From Raffaelea ambrosiae (lineage: Eukaryota > Ascomycota > Sordariomycetes > Ophiostomatales > Ophiostomataceae): a DNA stretch of 64,000 nt. The notes under the pieces are model-generated. The model saw only the letters and a list, made by a program, of their open reading frames with translations, did no database searches and had not been told where the DNA came from. Shown here in pieces: positions 34,231 to 44,552 of this stretch. Position 1 is the first letter of the stretch, and every line of letters begins with the position of its first letter. The stretch lies in contig PCDI01000008.1 in the NCBI GenBank assembly GCA_002778195.1, positions 1,305,154 through 1,369,153 on the forward strand. Reading direction: 5' to 3'. The position numbers and the translations under genes are program-made.

Positions 34231-35518
34231 TCATAACCGTATGATGCTTGCAACCTCCGGCTGCAGTTTCCCGTAATTGCCGTGTTGGTAGTCTCCTTCA
34301 CCTCCTCCCCCTTCTTTGTGAGCATCGGCACTGTCAAGATACCCATCGCCATAGTAGTGGTCGTCTGGGCAGTAGTCACTGTAGTCATCATAGTCGTCGT
34401 TGTCGAAGTAGTGGTTTTTGTATTCGTCATAGTCATAGTCCTGATCCAGATCGTCGTCTTCTAGGACAATACCCCTTGCAGACTGACGTCGTGAACTGCC
34501 CGCGGTAGGCCGTGCCTGCTTCTTCGACTTGCTGCTCTGCACTCTCTTCTTCTGGAGTGACTTCTGCTGCTGCCATCGTGTGCAAGCAGCTTCTTTGGCC
34601 TTTGCTGTCTCTTCCTTCGTGACAGTCTTGGTCACTCTGGTCTCCTACGCCAGACCATCCCGCCACTCGATCTGGTTGTTGTCACTCCGATCACACTTGC
34701 TACTTCTTCCACTCTCCTCTTCCTCCTCCTCCTCCTCTTCCTCTTAGTTTCCCTCCTCTCCAGGCTCCCTGTCTTTGTCCTACCCATCCCCTCAGACTGC
34801 CCTCCTGCCTGCTTCTCCGCTTCCTCTCCGTGCGCTGTAGCTCTCTGGCCTCCTCCCGGGCTCTCCGCTGTTCTGCCTTCTGTTCTTGGAGCGTCTGCTG
34901 TTGGATGTTGCGCTCCATTGTCCGGTATGCTGCCTGCTCCTCCTCCTCGCGCTCTTGGGCCAGATGTTTCTGCTCGGCCTTCTCCACTTCTTTGTACTGC
35001 TTCCTTTCCGCACGGGCGCGCACAATGGACTCATGCCGCCGCTGCTCCTCGGGCGCCAGCAGGCCTGCCTTGTGCAGGGCCTCCAGTTCTCTCGCCAGCC
35101 GGCGGTTGCGGTCTCTGCGGGTCGCCTTGGATATGGGCAGGCCCAAGATTTCTAGATTACGGGTGCTACCGTTTCGCAGTGTCACCGTTTCGGTGATGGG
35201 ACCGTCGTGGAACCGTGGCGGAAACAGGCGTCCAGGTCCTGTCGGCGGCTGCAAGGTGGCCAGGTTGTGAACGCCTGCGACCACAGCACATTGCAAAGGT
35301 GGCTCAAATTCGGAGACCATTTCCTTGATGGCGTGTGGCAAGTGCTGGAGAAAGTTGGCCTTGAATTCGACCTGAATATCCCGCAATGAGGTCGTCCTGG
35401 CCAGTCGAGGTGGGAGTATTGTCTGGTCTTCCTGTTGTTGATTTTTATCGTTGGTGCCGCCAATTCCATTGCCACTGCTGCTTCTGCCGCTGGTGTTCTT
35501 GATGCTCTTCATCTTCAT
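34231..35518 (-). CDS. Hypothetical charged coiled-coil protein
   Basis: Not recognised. The first frame (35518 to 34700) reads 272 residues from an ATG after AATGAAG-like context. Residues about 60-130 look globular (FLQHLPHAIKEMV, GPGRLFPPRFHDGP), then a long Arg/Glu/Gln-rich helix (about 140-235), then Gly/Arg repeats. A second minus frame (34650-34231) is Lys-rich and then Asp/Tyr-rich. The two can be joined in frame by an intron with donor TGG|GTAGGA near 34785 and acceptor CGTAG near 34651, giving a longer protein; this splice is my inference, and the first frame may instead end at its own stop. It lies 84 bp downstream of a pseudogene on the same strand. Confidence 0.5.
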
Positions 35519-35602
35519 TTACTCTGTTCTCTTGATGTCACCCTGTCCTCCCAGTGCCAGCTCCAACCCGATAGCCCTGATACATAGACAACGGTTGTCC
35601 CC

Positions 35603-36657
35603 TCAAGATGGTGGCCTGATCAGCCGGAACCACTCCGTGTACGCAAAAAATTCTAGACGAGCGGTGCTGCGGAAGTCGTAGTTGTTCAGGTACCCCTTAG
35701 GTAAGCCCAAGTCGTGCTTCACTTGCGCTGCCTGGAGATCTATAATTGTCGATAGCCGGAAGTACTGCAGGTGCGGCATGGCCTCCTACAGCAGTCTATG
35801 GATGGTCAGACGGCCTTCTGATGCATGTATGAGCTCCTTCCAGCGCGACGTGTCTTCAACCAGAAGAGGGGTCAGCAGCCAGTGCGTCGTTTCCAGCGTC
35901 TACAAGCCTGAACACTCTTCGGGAAGAACCTCCCACATGGCTGTCACCTCCTTTGGCATCGCGATATGGCGGCGTAGTGGACTCCAGCGGGTCGAAGCGT
36001 CCGAGCCAGCCTGGCCCAGGACGACGTGTCGAAGCATCCGGCGGTATTAGGGACGCGGACAGTTGCCCACGTCGTTGGAGAACTTGAGAAAGTTTCCGAA
36101 GAAGAAGGCGTTCCGCGTCCAGAACATGGCTGCCGCCTCCTTGTGGATCTGCCGGTTAGCGCCTATCAAACCAAGGCCTTCGCGGTGGCTGCAGAAGCAT
36201 ACCGGGCCCTCATTGTACTCGTACCAATGTGCCTTCTTCTCCACGTAATAGCCATTTAAGTCAATGTAAGGTGGTCTCTCCATATTGTCCTCCTGGAAAC
36301 ACGGGTCTATTAGACAGGTAGCACTCAACACATGTAAGCTGCGGCATCCAATGGGAGGTTGAACGTACATTGTTAACGGTCAAATTGCAGTGATTTGTGC
36401 ATCCTCCTCCATTTCGGCACGTCAAGAAGACAGAGCTCGTAAATCTTTGTCCTAAGCTCAGGAGGCAGGCGAAAGAAGCCCTTGGTGGGGGGGGGGGGGG
36501 GGGGGGTAGCTCCGTCCGGATGACGAGACACTTCACTCTCATCGTGAAAAGAAATGCTTGTTTTTACCGACAAGACAGGAAAAATCATTGGGGACAAGAA
36601 AGAGGGAAAATAAAACGGGAAAGAGCAAAACAGAATACAACAGGAGATACTTGACAA
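35603..36657 (-). pseudogene. Broken F-box-like / DUF7730-type gene
   Basis: The first part has GFFRLPPELRTKIYELCLL, the start of the fungal F-box-like/DUF7730 fold, and the next has GLIGANRQIHKEAAAMFW, the second hallmark of that family. A probable intron lies around 36300-36377. After it one frame stays open for some 240 codons to 35603 except for three stops: TAA at 36049-36047, TAG at 35902-35900 and TAG at 35788-35786. Spacing between them is a multiple of three and the sequence between reads as protein (for example EAMPHLQYFRLSTI). All three would be CAA or CAG with one C-to-T change at CpA. A 20-G run (36487-36506) lies in the first exon and could add a frame error. The true start is not clear. 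Confidence 0.7.
36487..36506. repeat. G20 homopolymer
   Basis: On the minus strand it codes a proline run upstream of the LPPELR motif in the pseudogene. Run length is probably unreliable. Confidence 0.85.
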
Positions 36658-37625
36658 GGCAAGGCAGCTGGATTCGATGCTACACTCGATGTTTCTTTAT
36701 AAGTTTCCAAACAAGTAGAAGCGCAATATTCAAAACAGGCTCTGTAATATTTGATATGGAATTTTTACATACACGGGTCGCTCATCGTCACATTGAATGC
36801 CAAAATATATGCAGCAGCAGACGCTATTCCCTATTTCTTTCGCCAGCCGTCAGACAAGGCAGACAACCACAACACAATTACATTGGTCAGTTGAGGATAA
36901 GCCTGCGCAGTGTCGCCGTAGGGGAGTTCTACTTGCATTCATAACATGCATGCACGAGGTGCTCGTAGAGCCCTGAAACTAGTTGTGGTGTGCAAGACCG
37001 CGGCGGAGCCCCGTTACATGATTCACACAGCCAATATGTTCAGACGACCTGCTCTTACTAGTTACTACAGAGTGTTTTTGTTCAATTCTAGACTGTTCTG
37101 CCTATCTCCATCTCGTGTGTTGTAAACCATAATCCCAGTCATCATCTTTGTAAGAGCGAAGCCTAATAAATGAGCATTGTTCGTGGTTTGCACAATAACT
37201 AGGTTGTGCCTGAAGGGATCGGAAGGTTTATGCCGCACTACGAGCAAGATACATTGTGGTATGCCACTAAAGGCTGGGCTGCAGCTGTGTGACTATTTTA
37301 CCGGTTACTCATCGGAGCGCAGAAGCTTGGACCACCACAGCAAGTTTCCTCGAGCACGAGGCCCCGCTTTTGGCTGGTCGCGCTTACCCGCTGAGGAACA
37401 AACAAAGATGGAAGGCAGCTCGTACGGGGTTTGACGCGACGTGATAGCGGATCGCGCCTTGGCTTGACGGACGTCTGCTGGGTAACTAACTAGTCCCTCT
37501 GCAAATTTTCCCCACCGTCGCCTCGTCTCAACAAAGCTGCGCGTTGTGCTTGCGCGCGTGCACACACCCCCATATAAGTTACGAGTAAAACATATATCAC
37601 ACGGTACACCGCAGACACAAGAGAC
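36658..37625. other. Intergenic, promoter of the HIRIP3-like gene
   Basis: No coding frame is supported. A CT- and CA-rich stretch at 37500-37620 precedes the next start codon. Confidence 0.5.
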
Positions 37626-38920
37626 ATGGCACCCAAGTCGTCTGTGCTGGAGAAGGCTCTCATTGACGCCGCCCGGGCCGCCTTCCGTACCGATGGCGGC
37701 AACGTCACTGTCAATGGTGTCCGCAAGGCAGCCGAGGAAGCTCGAGGTCTGGAAGATGGATTCTTCAGGCAGGAAGGCTGGAAGGCCAAAAGCAAGGATC
37801 TGATCAAATCCACTGTGGTAGGTTTTATTTGCTTACATGTGACAGGCCATTCCGTGTACGCATCGGTCAGATATAACTAATCGCCTGAGTTATCTTACAG
37901 GAGAAATTGGTCGAGGCTCAGGAAAATGCGGAAGGCGAGCCTGCTCCAGAAGAAAAACCAAAGGCAAAGAAAGACAAGAAGTCGAATAAGAAAGAGAAAG
38001 CCTCGCCATCGGCGGAAAGCGACGAAGACGAGGCAAAACCACCACCTTCGCGCAAGCGAAAGCTTGCTCACAGGCCAGTGGTGACCAGCGACGACGAAGA
38101 TGAGACGGCCACGGTGAAGGACGACGACGACGCCGACGACGATAGGGACGTGGACGCCAGCGAAGAGTATCGTAAGGAAGAGACCGACGCTCCTTCTGCA
38201 GACACTAAGGCTGACCAGTCGGACTCGATGTCATCCGTCATCGACGACACACCGCCGCCCAAGCGCAGAAAAAACGGCAGCAGCAGCAAGGCGAAGGCCA
38301 AGACCGCTGCAGCTCCTCCTGGCAAGCGCAGCAAAAAGTCGGCGTCCTCCGGGCGAGTATCCTCCACTTTGTCGTCGGATGAAGCCGAAATTAAGAAGCT
38401 CCAGAGCCAGCTGAACAAGTGCGGCATGCGCAAGATTTGGGCTTTTGAACTGAGACGGTACGGCGATGACGCCAAGGCTAAAATCCGCCATCTTAAATCC
38501 ATGCTGGTCGACATAGGCATGCTTGGCCGCTTCTCGGAATCCAAGGCCCGGGAGATAAAAGAGCGTCGCGAGCTGATGGCTGATATTGCAGCCGTTCAGG
38601 AGATGGATCGCAACTGGGGTGTGAACAGTTCTAACCTACCACCCCGTAACCGGGTGAACAAATCCTTGAAAGAGTCCAGCGACGAGGACGAGGAGGACGG
38701 GGACAGCAACAAGACCAGGAAGGCAAGGAAGGCCAAAAAGAAGAGCAAACCTAGCGACGACGAGGACGATGACGGGCCGGACCACGGCGAGGATGAACAC
38801 GTTCCAGATGAAGATGACGAAGATGACGAAGACGATGAAGATGAACAACCAAAGACGGTATCTAGGAGGCGGAACAGAGCCGACTTTGCCTTTCTGGGCT
38901 CTGAAAGCGAGAGCGACTAG
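37626..38920 (+). CDS. HIRIP3-like nuclear chromatin protein
   Basis: Exons 37626-37817 and 37901-38920 give 403 residues; the intron has GTAGGT, ATAACTAA and TTACAG, and frame is kept. Residues 1-65 resemble the short helical N-terminal domain of HIRIP3/DEK-C proteins (ALIDAARAAF, GNVTVNGVRKAAEE). Residues about 255-330 match the HIRIP3 core (LQSQLNKCGMRKIWAFEL; IRHLKSMLVDIGMLGRF; KAREIKERRELMADIAAVQ). Lys-rich and Asp/Glu-rich segments separate the domains, and the C terminus ends S-E-S-E-S-D like animal HIRIP3. HIRIP3 binds HIRA and histones. Fungal databases often name such proteins only 'transcriptional regulator'. The start follows GAGAC. Function in this fungus is inferred. Confidence 0.72.
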
Positions 38921-39041
38921 GTGAATGGAGAGCCATGACGGTGGTGTCAAAGTTGGGGTTCAAAATTGGAATTCAAGGATGAGAATGGCGTTCTGTTCTG
39001 GTGGCAGGTTAAACGATTCCCCACGACATATTATACCCCTG

Positions 39042-39614
39042 TTATGTGGCGGTTGCACTGGCTTTGTTTCTGCTTCCCTTGTTTCGAATCTGCTGTGGAT
39101 GTATTTGTCTTCTTTGCGTTTCCCAAGTCTGTCTCTGTCTGATGGTGGGTATCTTATTCTGCACTTAACAACTGTAATAATGCATATGCACGCTACCTCA
39201 TGTCCGTACCAGTTGCAGGCACCAGCCTTGGCCCTCATATCATCAATCACTTTGACGCATTCATCCTTTGAGCGAACAAGCTGAATACTGCCACCGAACC
39301 CATGAAGAGCACCGCGTTGTAGAACTACCTGGTTAGTGGGTATGCCAGCTTAGAGACTCTTGGGAGAATAGGAGTACAATAGAACAAGACTAAAATATAA
39401 AGCAAACTCACAGCCCTTCGCGAGACTTCTCTCTCCTCGTCGTCGTTGCGAGCCTCGATGAAGAGCCGCCGAAGATTGGGAAAACTGGCCTACATCGTAA
39501 CAATAATTAGCAAAGAATGACTTATTTGTGAATAATATAATTTTGAAAAAAAAAAAACCCCCTTAAAAAAAAACTTGCCATTTTCTCGTCCTGAGCCAAG
39601 TTTTGGTCAACCAT
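39042..39614 (-). CDS. Small spliced protein, unrecognised (98 residues)
   Basis: Four short exons can be joined without a frame break: 39614-39579, 39489-39412, 39328-39197 and 39092-39042. The product begins MVDQNLAQDEKM, continues ASFPNLRRLFIEARNDDEE and VVLQRGALHGFGGS, and ends KASATAT. Intron 1 would use a GC-AG donor (ATG|GCAAGT); introns 2 and 3 use GTGAGT and GTAGCG with CACTAAC or weaker branch sites. Without the last intron, exon 3 reads on to a stop at 38960. The core looks like a real soluble domain but I cannot name the family. It would share a 500-bp divergent promoter with the AP-1 beta gene. Confidence 0.5.
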
Positions 39615-40115
39615 TACCCGGCCTGGCCCTATTGTGTTGGCAACCTCTTTTTTTTTTTTTTTTGCTCTTAGATTTCATATCTTCGCATGGTCACGTGCCG
39701 TCGAACCCCACCAAAGCGTAGCTCTATCCCCGTCCACGCATTCAGGGGAGGTCTGCCCGCCGACGGCTGGAAAACGCCACAGTCGCCCAAAGGCCGCCAA
39801 AAACGACCCCCCAAAATCTGAGATTTGGTCCCTTCGCCGAAAGCGATCTCGCCCAGGCAGCGACAACGTCAAAAACAGCAGATGCGGACTTCGATGTGCA
39901 TGCGTCTCTTGTGCAGGTTGCATTGAACGGTGTTGCGGGCGTTTGTCTTCGTTCGCCAACGGCTGGACCCTCGACCACACTTCACCATCTACTGACTATC
40001 CACTCTGGTCTTTCCTCATTTCTTGGCCGTATAGCCTCACGACGACAGCGACGACAGCGTTCCTCTTTTCACCCTCACTTCCCTCACCTCCCTCAACCCC
40101 CCTCTCCCGGCCACA
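39615..40115. other. Divergent promoter between the small gene and AP-1 beta
   Basis: It contains a T18-type run (39650-39663), a GTCACGTG box and a CT-rich leader (40060-40110) before the AP-1 beta start. Confidence 0.5.
39690..39697. promoter_or_regulatory. GTCACGTG (E-box/Cbf1-type) site
   Basis: A palindromic CACGTG core preceded by GT lies in the divergent promoter. bHLH factors such as Cbf1 bind this core; use in this gene pair is inference. Confidence 0.35.
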
Positions 40116-42639
40116 ATGCAGGCCGTCAACCGCATACGGGGCGCATTTGCCGTCCCGCGCAAGGGCGAGACCTTTGAGCTGCGCGCCGGCCTTGTTTCGC
40201 AATATGCCTACGAACGCAAGGAGGCCATCCAGAAGACTATTATGGCCATGACTCTTGGCAAGGACGTGTCGGCGCTGTTTCCAGACGTTCTCAAGAACAT
40301 TGCCACGGCGGATCTGGACCAAAAGAAGCTGGTGTATCTATACCTGATGTGAGTCCGGTCTCCCAAGGGGCGGTGGCTCCAACCTCGTGGGCCTCGTGCC
40401 TTAACTTCCAAGCCCAACTGCCTTTTGCCAGCTTCAACGTGCTCGACCGGTTCGACGGACATTCCACTGACTATCTTCCCAGGAACTACGCCAAATCCCA
40501 CCCCGATCTCTGTATCCTGGCTGTCAACACCTTTGTCCAGGACTCCGAAGACCCCAATCCCCTGATCCGCGCCCTCGCCATCCGCACCATGGGCTGCATC
40601 CGCGTCGACAAGATGGTCGACTACATGGAAGAGCCCCTGCGCAAGACGCTGCGCGACGAGTCGCCCTATGTGCGCAAGACGGCCGCCATCTGCGTAGCCA
40701 AGCTGTTCGACCTCAACCCGACCATGTGCATCGACAACGGCTTCCTCGAGACCCTCCAGGAGATGATCGGCGACCCCAACCCCATGGTCGTTGCCAATTC
40801 GGTCCAGGCCCTGTCGGAAATCATGGAGACCGCGCCCGAGACCCATGCCCTCATTGTCACCCCGAACACGCTCAAGAAGCTGCTCATGGCCCTCAATGAG
40901 TGCACCGAGTGGGGCCGCGTCACCATCCTGACCACTCTGGCCGCCTACCCGCCGCACGACGTCAAGGAGTCGGAGCACATTTGCGAGCGCGTGACGCCGC
41001 AGTTCCAACACGTCAACCCGAGCGTCGTTCTGGCAGCCGTCAAGGTGGTCTTCATTCATATGAAGGCCGTCAACCCGGAGCTGGTGCGGCAGTATCTTAA
41101 GAAGATGGCGCCGCCATTAGTCACCCTCGTCGCCTCGGCGCCCGAAGTGCAATACGTTGCCCTCCGCAACATTGACCTCCTGCTCCAGGCCAAGCCCGAC
41201 ATCCTCAGCAAGGAGATGCGCGTCTTCTTCTGCAAGTACAACGATCCGCCATACGTCAAGCTCCAGAAGCTCGAGATCATGGTCCGAATTGCCAACGACA
41301 ACAACTTTAAGCAGCTGCTCGCTGAACTCAAAGAGTACGCCCTCGAGGTCGACATGGACTTTGTCCGCCGCGCCATCAAGGCCATTGGCCAGGTCGCCAT
41401 TAAGATTGAGAATGCCAGCGAAACTTGCGTCAGTACCCTCGTCGACCTCATGGCTACCGGGGTCAACTACGTCGTCCAGGAAGTCGTCATTGTCATCAAG
41501 GACATTCTGCGCAAGTATCCGGGCTACGAGGGCGTCATCCGCACCATTGTCGAGCACATTGACGACCTTGACGAGCCCAATGCCCGCGGATCGCTCATTT
41601 GGATCGTCGGCGAGTACGCCGAGAAGATCAGCAACGCTGACGAGATCCTTGCGAGCTTCGTTGATGGCTTCATGGAAGAGTTCACCCAGACCCAGCTACA
41701 AATCCTGACGGCTGTTGTCAAATTGTTCCTTAAGAAGCCCGGCAGCAACCAGGGCCTCGTACAAAAGGTCTTGCAGATGGCCACTGCTGAGAACGACAAT
41801 GCCGACATCCGCGACCGCGCATATGTCTACTGGCGTCTCCTGTCGGGTGACCTAGATGTTGCCAAGGTAAGCAAGCCATAGTGTGACTTGGAGTCGCTCC
41901 TTTGAATATATATCATTGCTTCTAACTGTTGTCGCTTCTTTCCCCCTAGAATATTGTCCTGTCGCAAAAACCAGCCATCACTACAACCATGACGTCCCTC
42001 CCACCAGCACTGCTTGAGCAGCTCCTGAGCGAGCTCTCGACGCTGGCCTCGGTCTACCACAAGCCGCCAGAGTCATTTGTCGGCAAGGGCCGCTTCGGTG
42101 CCGACGAGATCCAACGCGCCGCCATCCAGGAACAGCGGCAAAATGCAGCCGAGAACCCTATCGCGGCCTCGGTCGCTGCTGCCAACGGCGGGACATCCTC
42201 GCAAAACAACATTGAAAATTTGCTTGATATTGACTTTGATGGTGCCGCGCCAGCATCGGCTGAGCAGAATCCGACCGGCATCCCGACTCCAGAACGCGGA
42301 AGCAGCCCGGCCGTGGCCACTGGTGGGCCATCAAGCGCGCCTGCACCGGCAGCACCGGCAGGCGGGATTGCTGACATGATGGGCCTGTTCGACAGCCCAC
42401 CGGCTGCCCAGAACGGATTTGGTGGCACGCCAGCCCTGGCAGCCACACCGTCGCCGCCACCACCGGGCGCCTCGAGCATGAATGACATTATGAGCGGGTT
42501 CGGTGGCCTGGACCTTAGTGGCAACAGCGCGCCGCCACCACCAGGTGTGCAGCTGCAACAGCAACACAATCAGCAGACGGGTGGAACAGCAGCACTGAAA
42601 CCAAGCGGCGGCAGCGAAGACTTGCTGGGACTGTTTTAG
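40116..42639 (+). CDS. APL2: AP-1 adaptor complex subunit beta
   Basis: Large subunit of the clathrin adaptor AP-1 working at the trans-Golgi and endosomes. Exons 40116-40348, 40483-41866 and 41950-42639 give 768 residues; the first intron splits the ATG codon of YLYLM|NYAKSHPDL and the second starts GTAAGC. Residues 1-585 are the adaptin trunk of helical repeats (ELRAGLVSQYAYERKEAIQKT, cut here; PLIRALAIRTMGCIRV; DESPYVRKTAAICVAKLFD). The hinge is Ala/Pro/Gly-rich and holds a clathrin-box-like LLDID and ends in DLLGLF. There is no beta appendage (ear), as in other fungal AP-1 beta proteins. AP-2 beta is the alternative, less likely. Confidence 0.92.
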
Positions 42640-43157
42640 AGGCTACGAGCTATTACGGGCAGCACATTGCAAAGAAACTGGGATGGGTTGCTATATATTT
42701 GGGACAGGACGGACAAAAGAAGAGAGGAAGAAAAAAGAGAGATAGGTGCAAAAATGGCAAAAGGGTTGACAAGGGTCACTGACTCGACGCATTTCTTGTG
42801 TTATATTTCCTTCGTTTCTTTTCATGGTGGCAGTCTGTTCTAACCTTGGTCATGTCCGCTGGCTTGTGCCATTTTTGTGTCACTGCCCCCCCCCCCCCCC
42901 CCCCACGTCGTCTTTGCCTTACACCCTTGCTTTTGTATTTTACTTGTTCTCTTTTTTTTGTCGCTATTTGGTTGTTTTGTCATGCGATGCAGCATTTTTG
43001 ACTTCTTTCTTTTCTTTGCTTGTTATAAGAATTGCCCAAAATAGACGTGAATAAAAAACCCCCATTTGTTCTTCCTGTGTCAATACTGTCATGCTTCTTG
43101 GCTACACTTTGGTATCATTATAAAATTACAAGGCTATGGTGCCAAGGCTCTCCGGCC
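42640..43157. other. Convergent 3' region with a C19 tract
   Basis: The AP-1 beta and RPAP1 genes face each other here. A run of 19 C (42886-42904) and T-rich sequences occur; no gene is visible. Confidence 0.55.
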
Positions 43158-44552
43158 TCACCGTCCTTGCCACAGCTCTTTCCATCCGCCCTTCTCAAAC
43201 AGCCACACCGCCTCAATCGCATACGCCCGGCTGCCCCGGTGCCCACTGCCTTCTTCAACTGACGCCGCCTCCCGCAGCGTCTGCAGCACTCGTCCTTCCT
43301 GCATGCTCCGCCAGATGCCCTTGGCCAGTTGTGACCTCATGTCAGCATTGTCCGGGTTGTTTGTGCCCCATTCGCCTTTGCCTAATCGGTACAAGATCCG
43401 GCCCAGCGTCTGGAACGCAACACACCGCTGTGCCGGCACCGCACTCCGCGCTAGAATCGCCAGTTCGCCCACGGTATACCCGGCCGCCTCTGGCGCCAGC
43501 CCATGGTGATGCAACCCCTTGGATACGGGGATCTCGCGGGATAATTTGGGTGGCACCAGGCGGCCCCGGAAATCGAACCGCAGCTGCGACACAGCGACGG
43601 TAGCCTGTCCCGGATAATACGGGGACTCCTTGTCAGCGGGGGAGTCAGCCGTGGGTAACGGGGCCATCCAGGCGAGACGGGCTGGATCGGCCGGGAGGTT
43701 GGGGAAGTATTTGGAGTGGAGGTTTTGAAGGAAGTCTGGGTCGGCCGGGTCGAGGTCGGGCACATTCGGAGTCTGGGGGAAGTGCATGGAGCCGCCGTGG
43801 GAATCATGGCCATGGTCATGTTTATCGGTGTCAGCGACGGCAGCTTCGGGTGATGAAATAGGTGCGAGGCTGGACGGCTTGGTAACCTTATCCACGAGGA
43901 TATGGTCACCCCGGGCGAAGGACACTGCCTTCTTTGGTTTGCTGTTTGTCTCTTCGACTATTGTAGTGGTTTTCGACTCCTTTGATTCCTTTGATTCCTC
44001 TGACAGTCCTACGGCGCCTACTTTGTTGACAGAAACTTTGTTGACAGAAGGCACTGACAATGACGGGACTTCTGTAGGCGTATCTCCAACCTGTGAATCT
44101 TGCGGCGGCGCAGGCTGCTCTGGCATAGGAAGCTGTGCAGCATCATCGTCCAGGTTCGCTCGTCGTAGTAAAATTTGGAGGAGGGCTGGGTCGAGGTTGC
44201 TCAAAAGCTCCTGGCGAGCCTCTTCGATTTCGGCCGGGTCCATATGCTTCAGCTTGTCGCGGTTCTCGCGGTCGATGTTGGTCTTTTCGTCAGCTGGCGC
44301 TGCTGGAGGTGGCTTTGAAGATACAGCTACTGATTTCGGGGATACAGTCTTGGGCATGAAGAGAGACGATGTTGCTGCTGATGCTGGTGCTCCTCCGGCA
44401 GCTGCTTGTCGCTGCTGCTTGAAGGCGGAGGCGAAGCGTGCCCGCTTCTTCGGCTGCGGAAAGCCAGCAGGGGCCGGGGTTGGAAAGGTCGGCGCACGCA
44501 CGGCACCGACCTCCCGTTCTTGGATGTCGTGGACCTGGAGAGGAGTGTCCAT
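43158..44552 (-). CDS. RBA50: RPAP1/Rba50-like RNA polymerase II assembly factor
   Basis: Single exon, 464 residues, close to yeast Rba50 in size and far shorter than animal RPAP1. RPAP1/Rba50 helps assemble and import RNA polymerase II. The N-terminal domain is at about residues 85-130 (DRENRDKLKHMDPAEIEEAR, LLSNLDPALLQILLRRAN). The C-terminal RPAP1 domain is at about 320-395 (QLRFDFRGRLVPP, GYTVGELAILARSAVPAQR, LGRILYRLGKG). The ATG at 44552 was preferred to an in-frame upstream codon because it starts a sequence (MDTPLQVHDIQER) usual for such proteins. Between the domains the sequence is Ser/Glu-rich. A T22 run lies 100 bp upstream. Confidence 0.88.
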   Translation of the reverse strand: MDTPLQVHDIQEREVGAVRAPTFPTPAPAGFPQPKKRARFASAFKQQRQAAAGGAPASAATSSLFMPKTVSPKSVAVSSKPPPAAPADEKTNIDRENRDKLKHMDPAEIEEARQELLSNLDPALLQILLRRANLDDDAAQLPMPEQPAPPQDSQVGDTPTEVPSLSVPSVNKVSVNKVGAVGLSEESKESKESKTTTIVEETNSKPKKAVSFARGDHILVDKVTKPSSLAPISSPEAAVADTDKHDHGHDSHGGSMHFPQTPNVPDLDPADPDFLQNLHSKYFPNLPADPARLAWMAPLPTADSPADKESPYYPGQATVAVSQLRFDFRGRLVPPKLSREIPVSKGLHHHGLAPEAAGYTVGELAILARSAVPAQRCVAFQTLGRILYRLGKGEWGTNNPDNADMRSQLAKGIWRSMQEGRVLQTLREAASVEEGSGHRGSRAYAIEAVWLFEKGGWKELWQGR

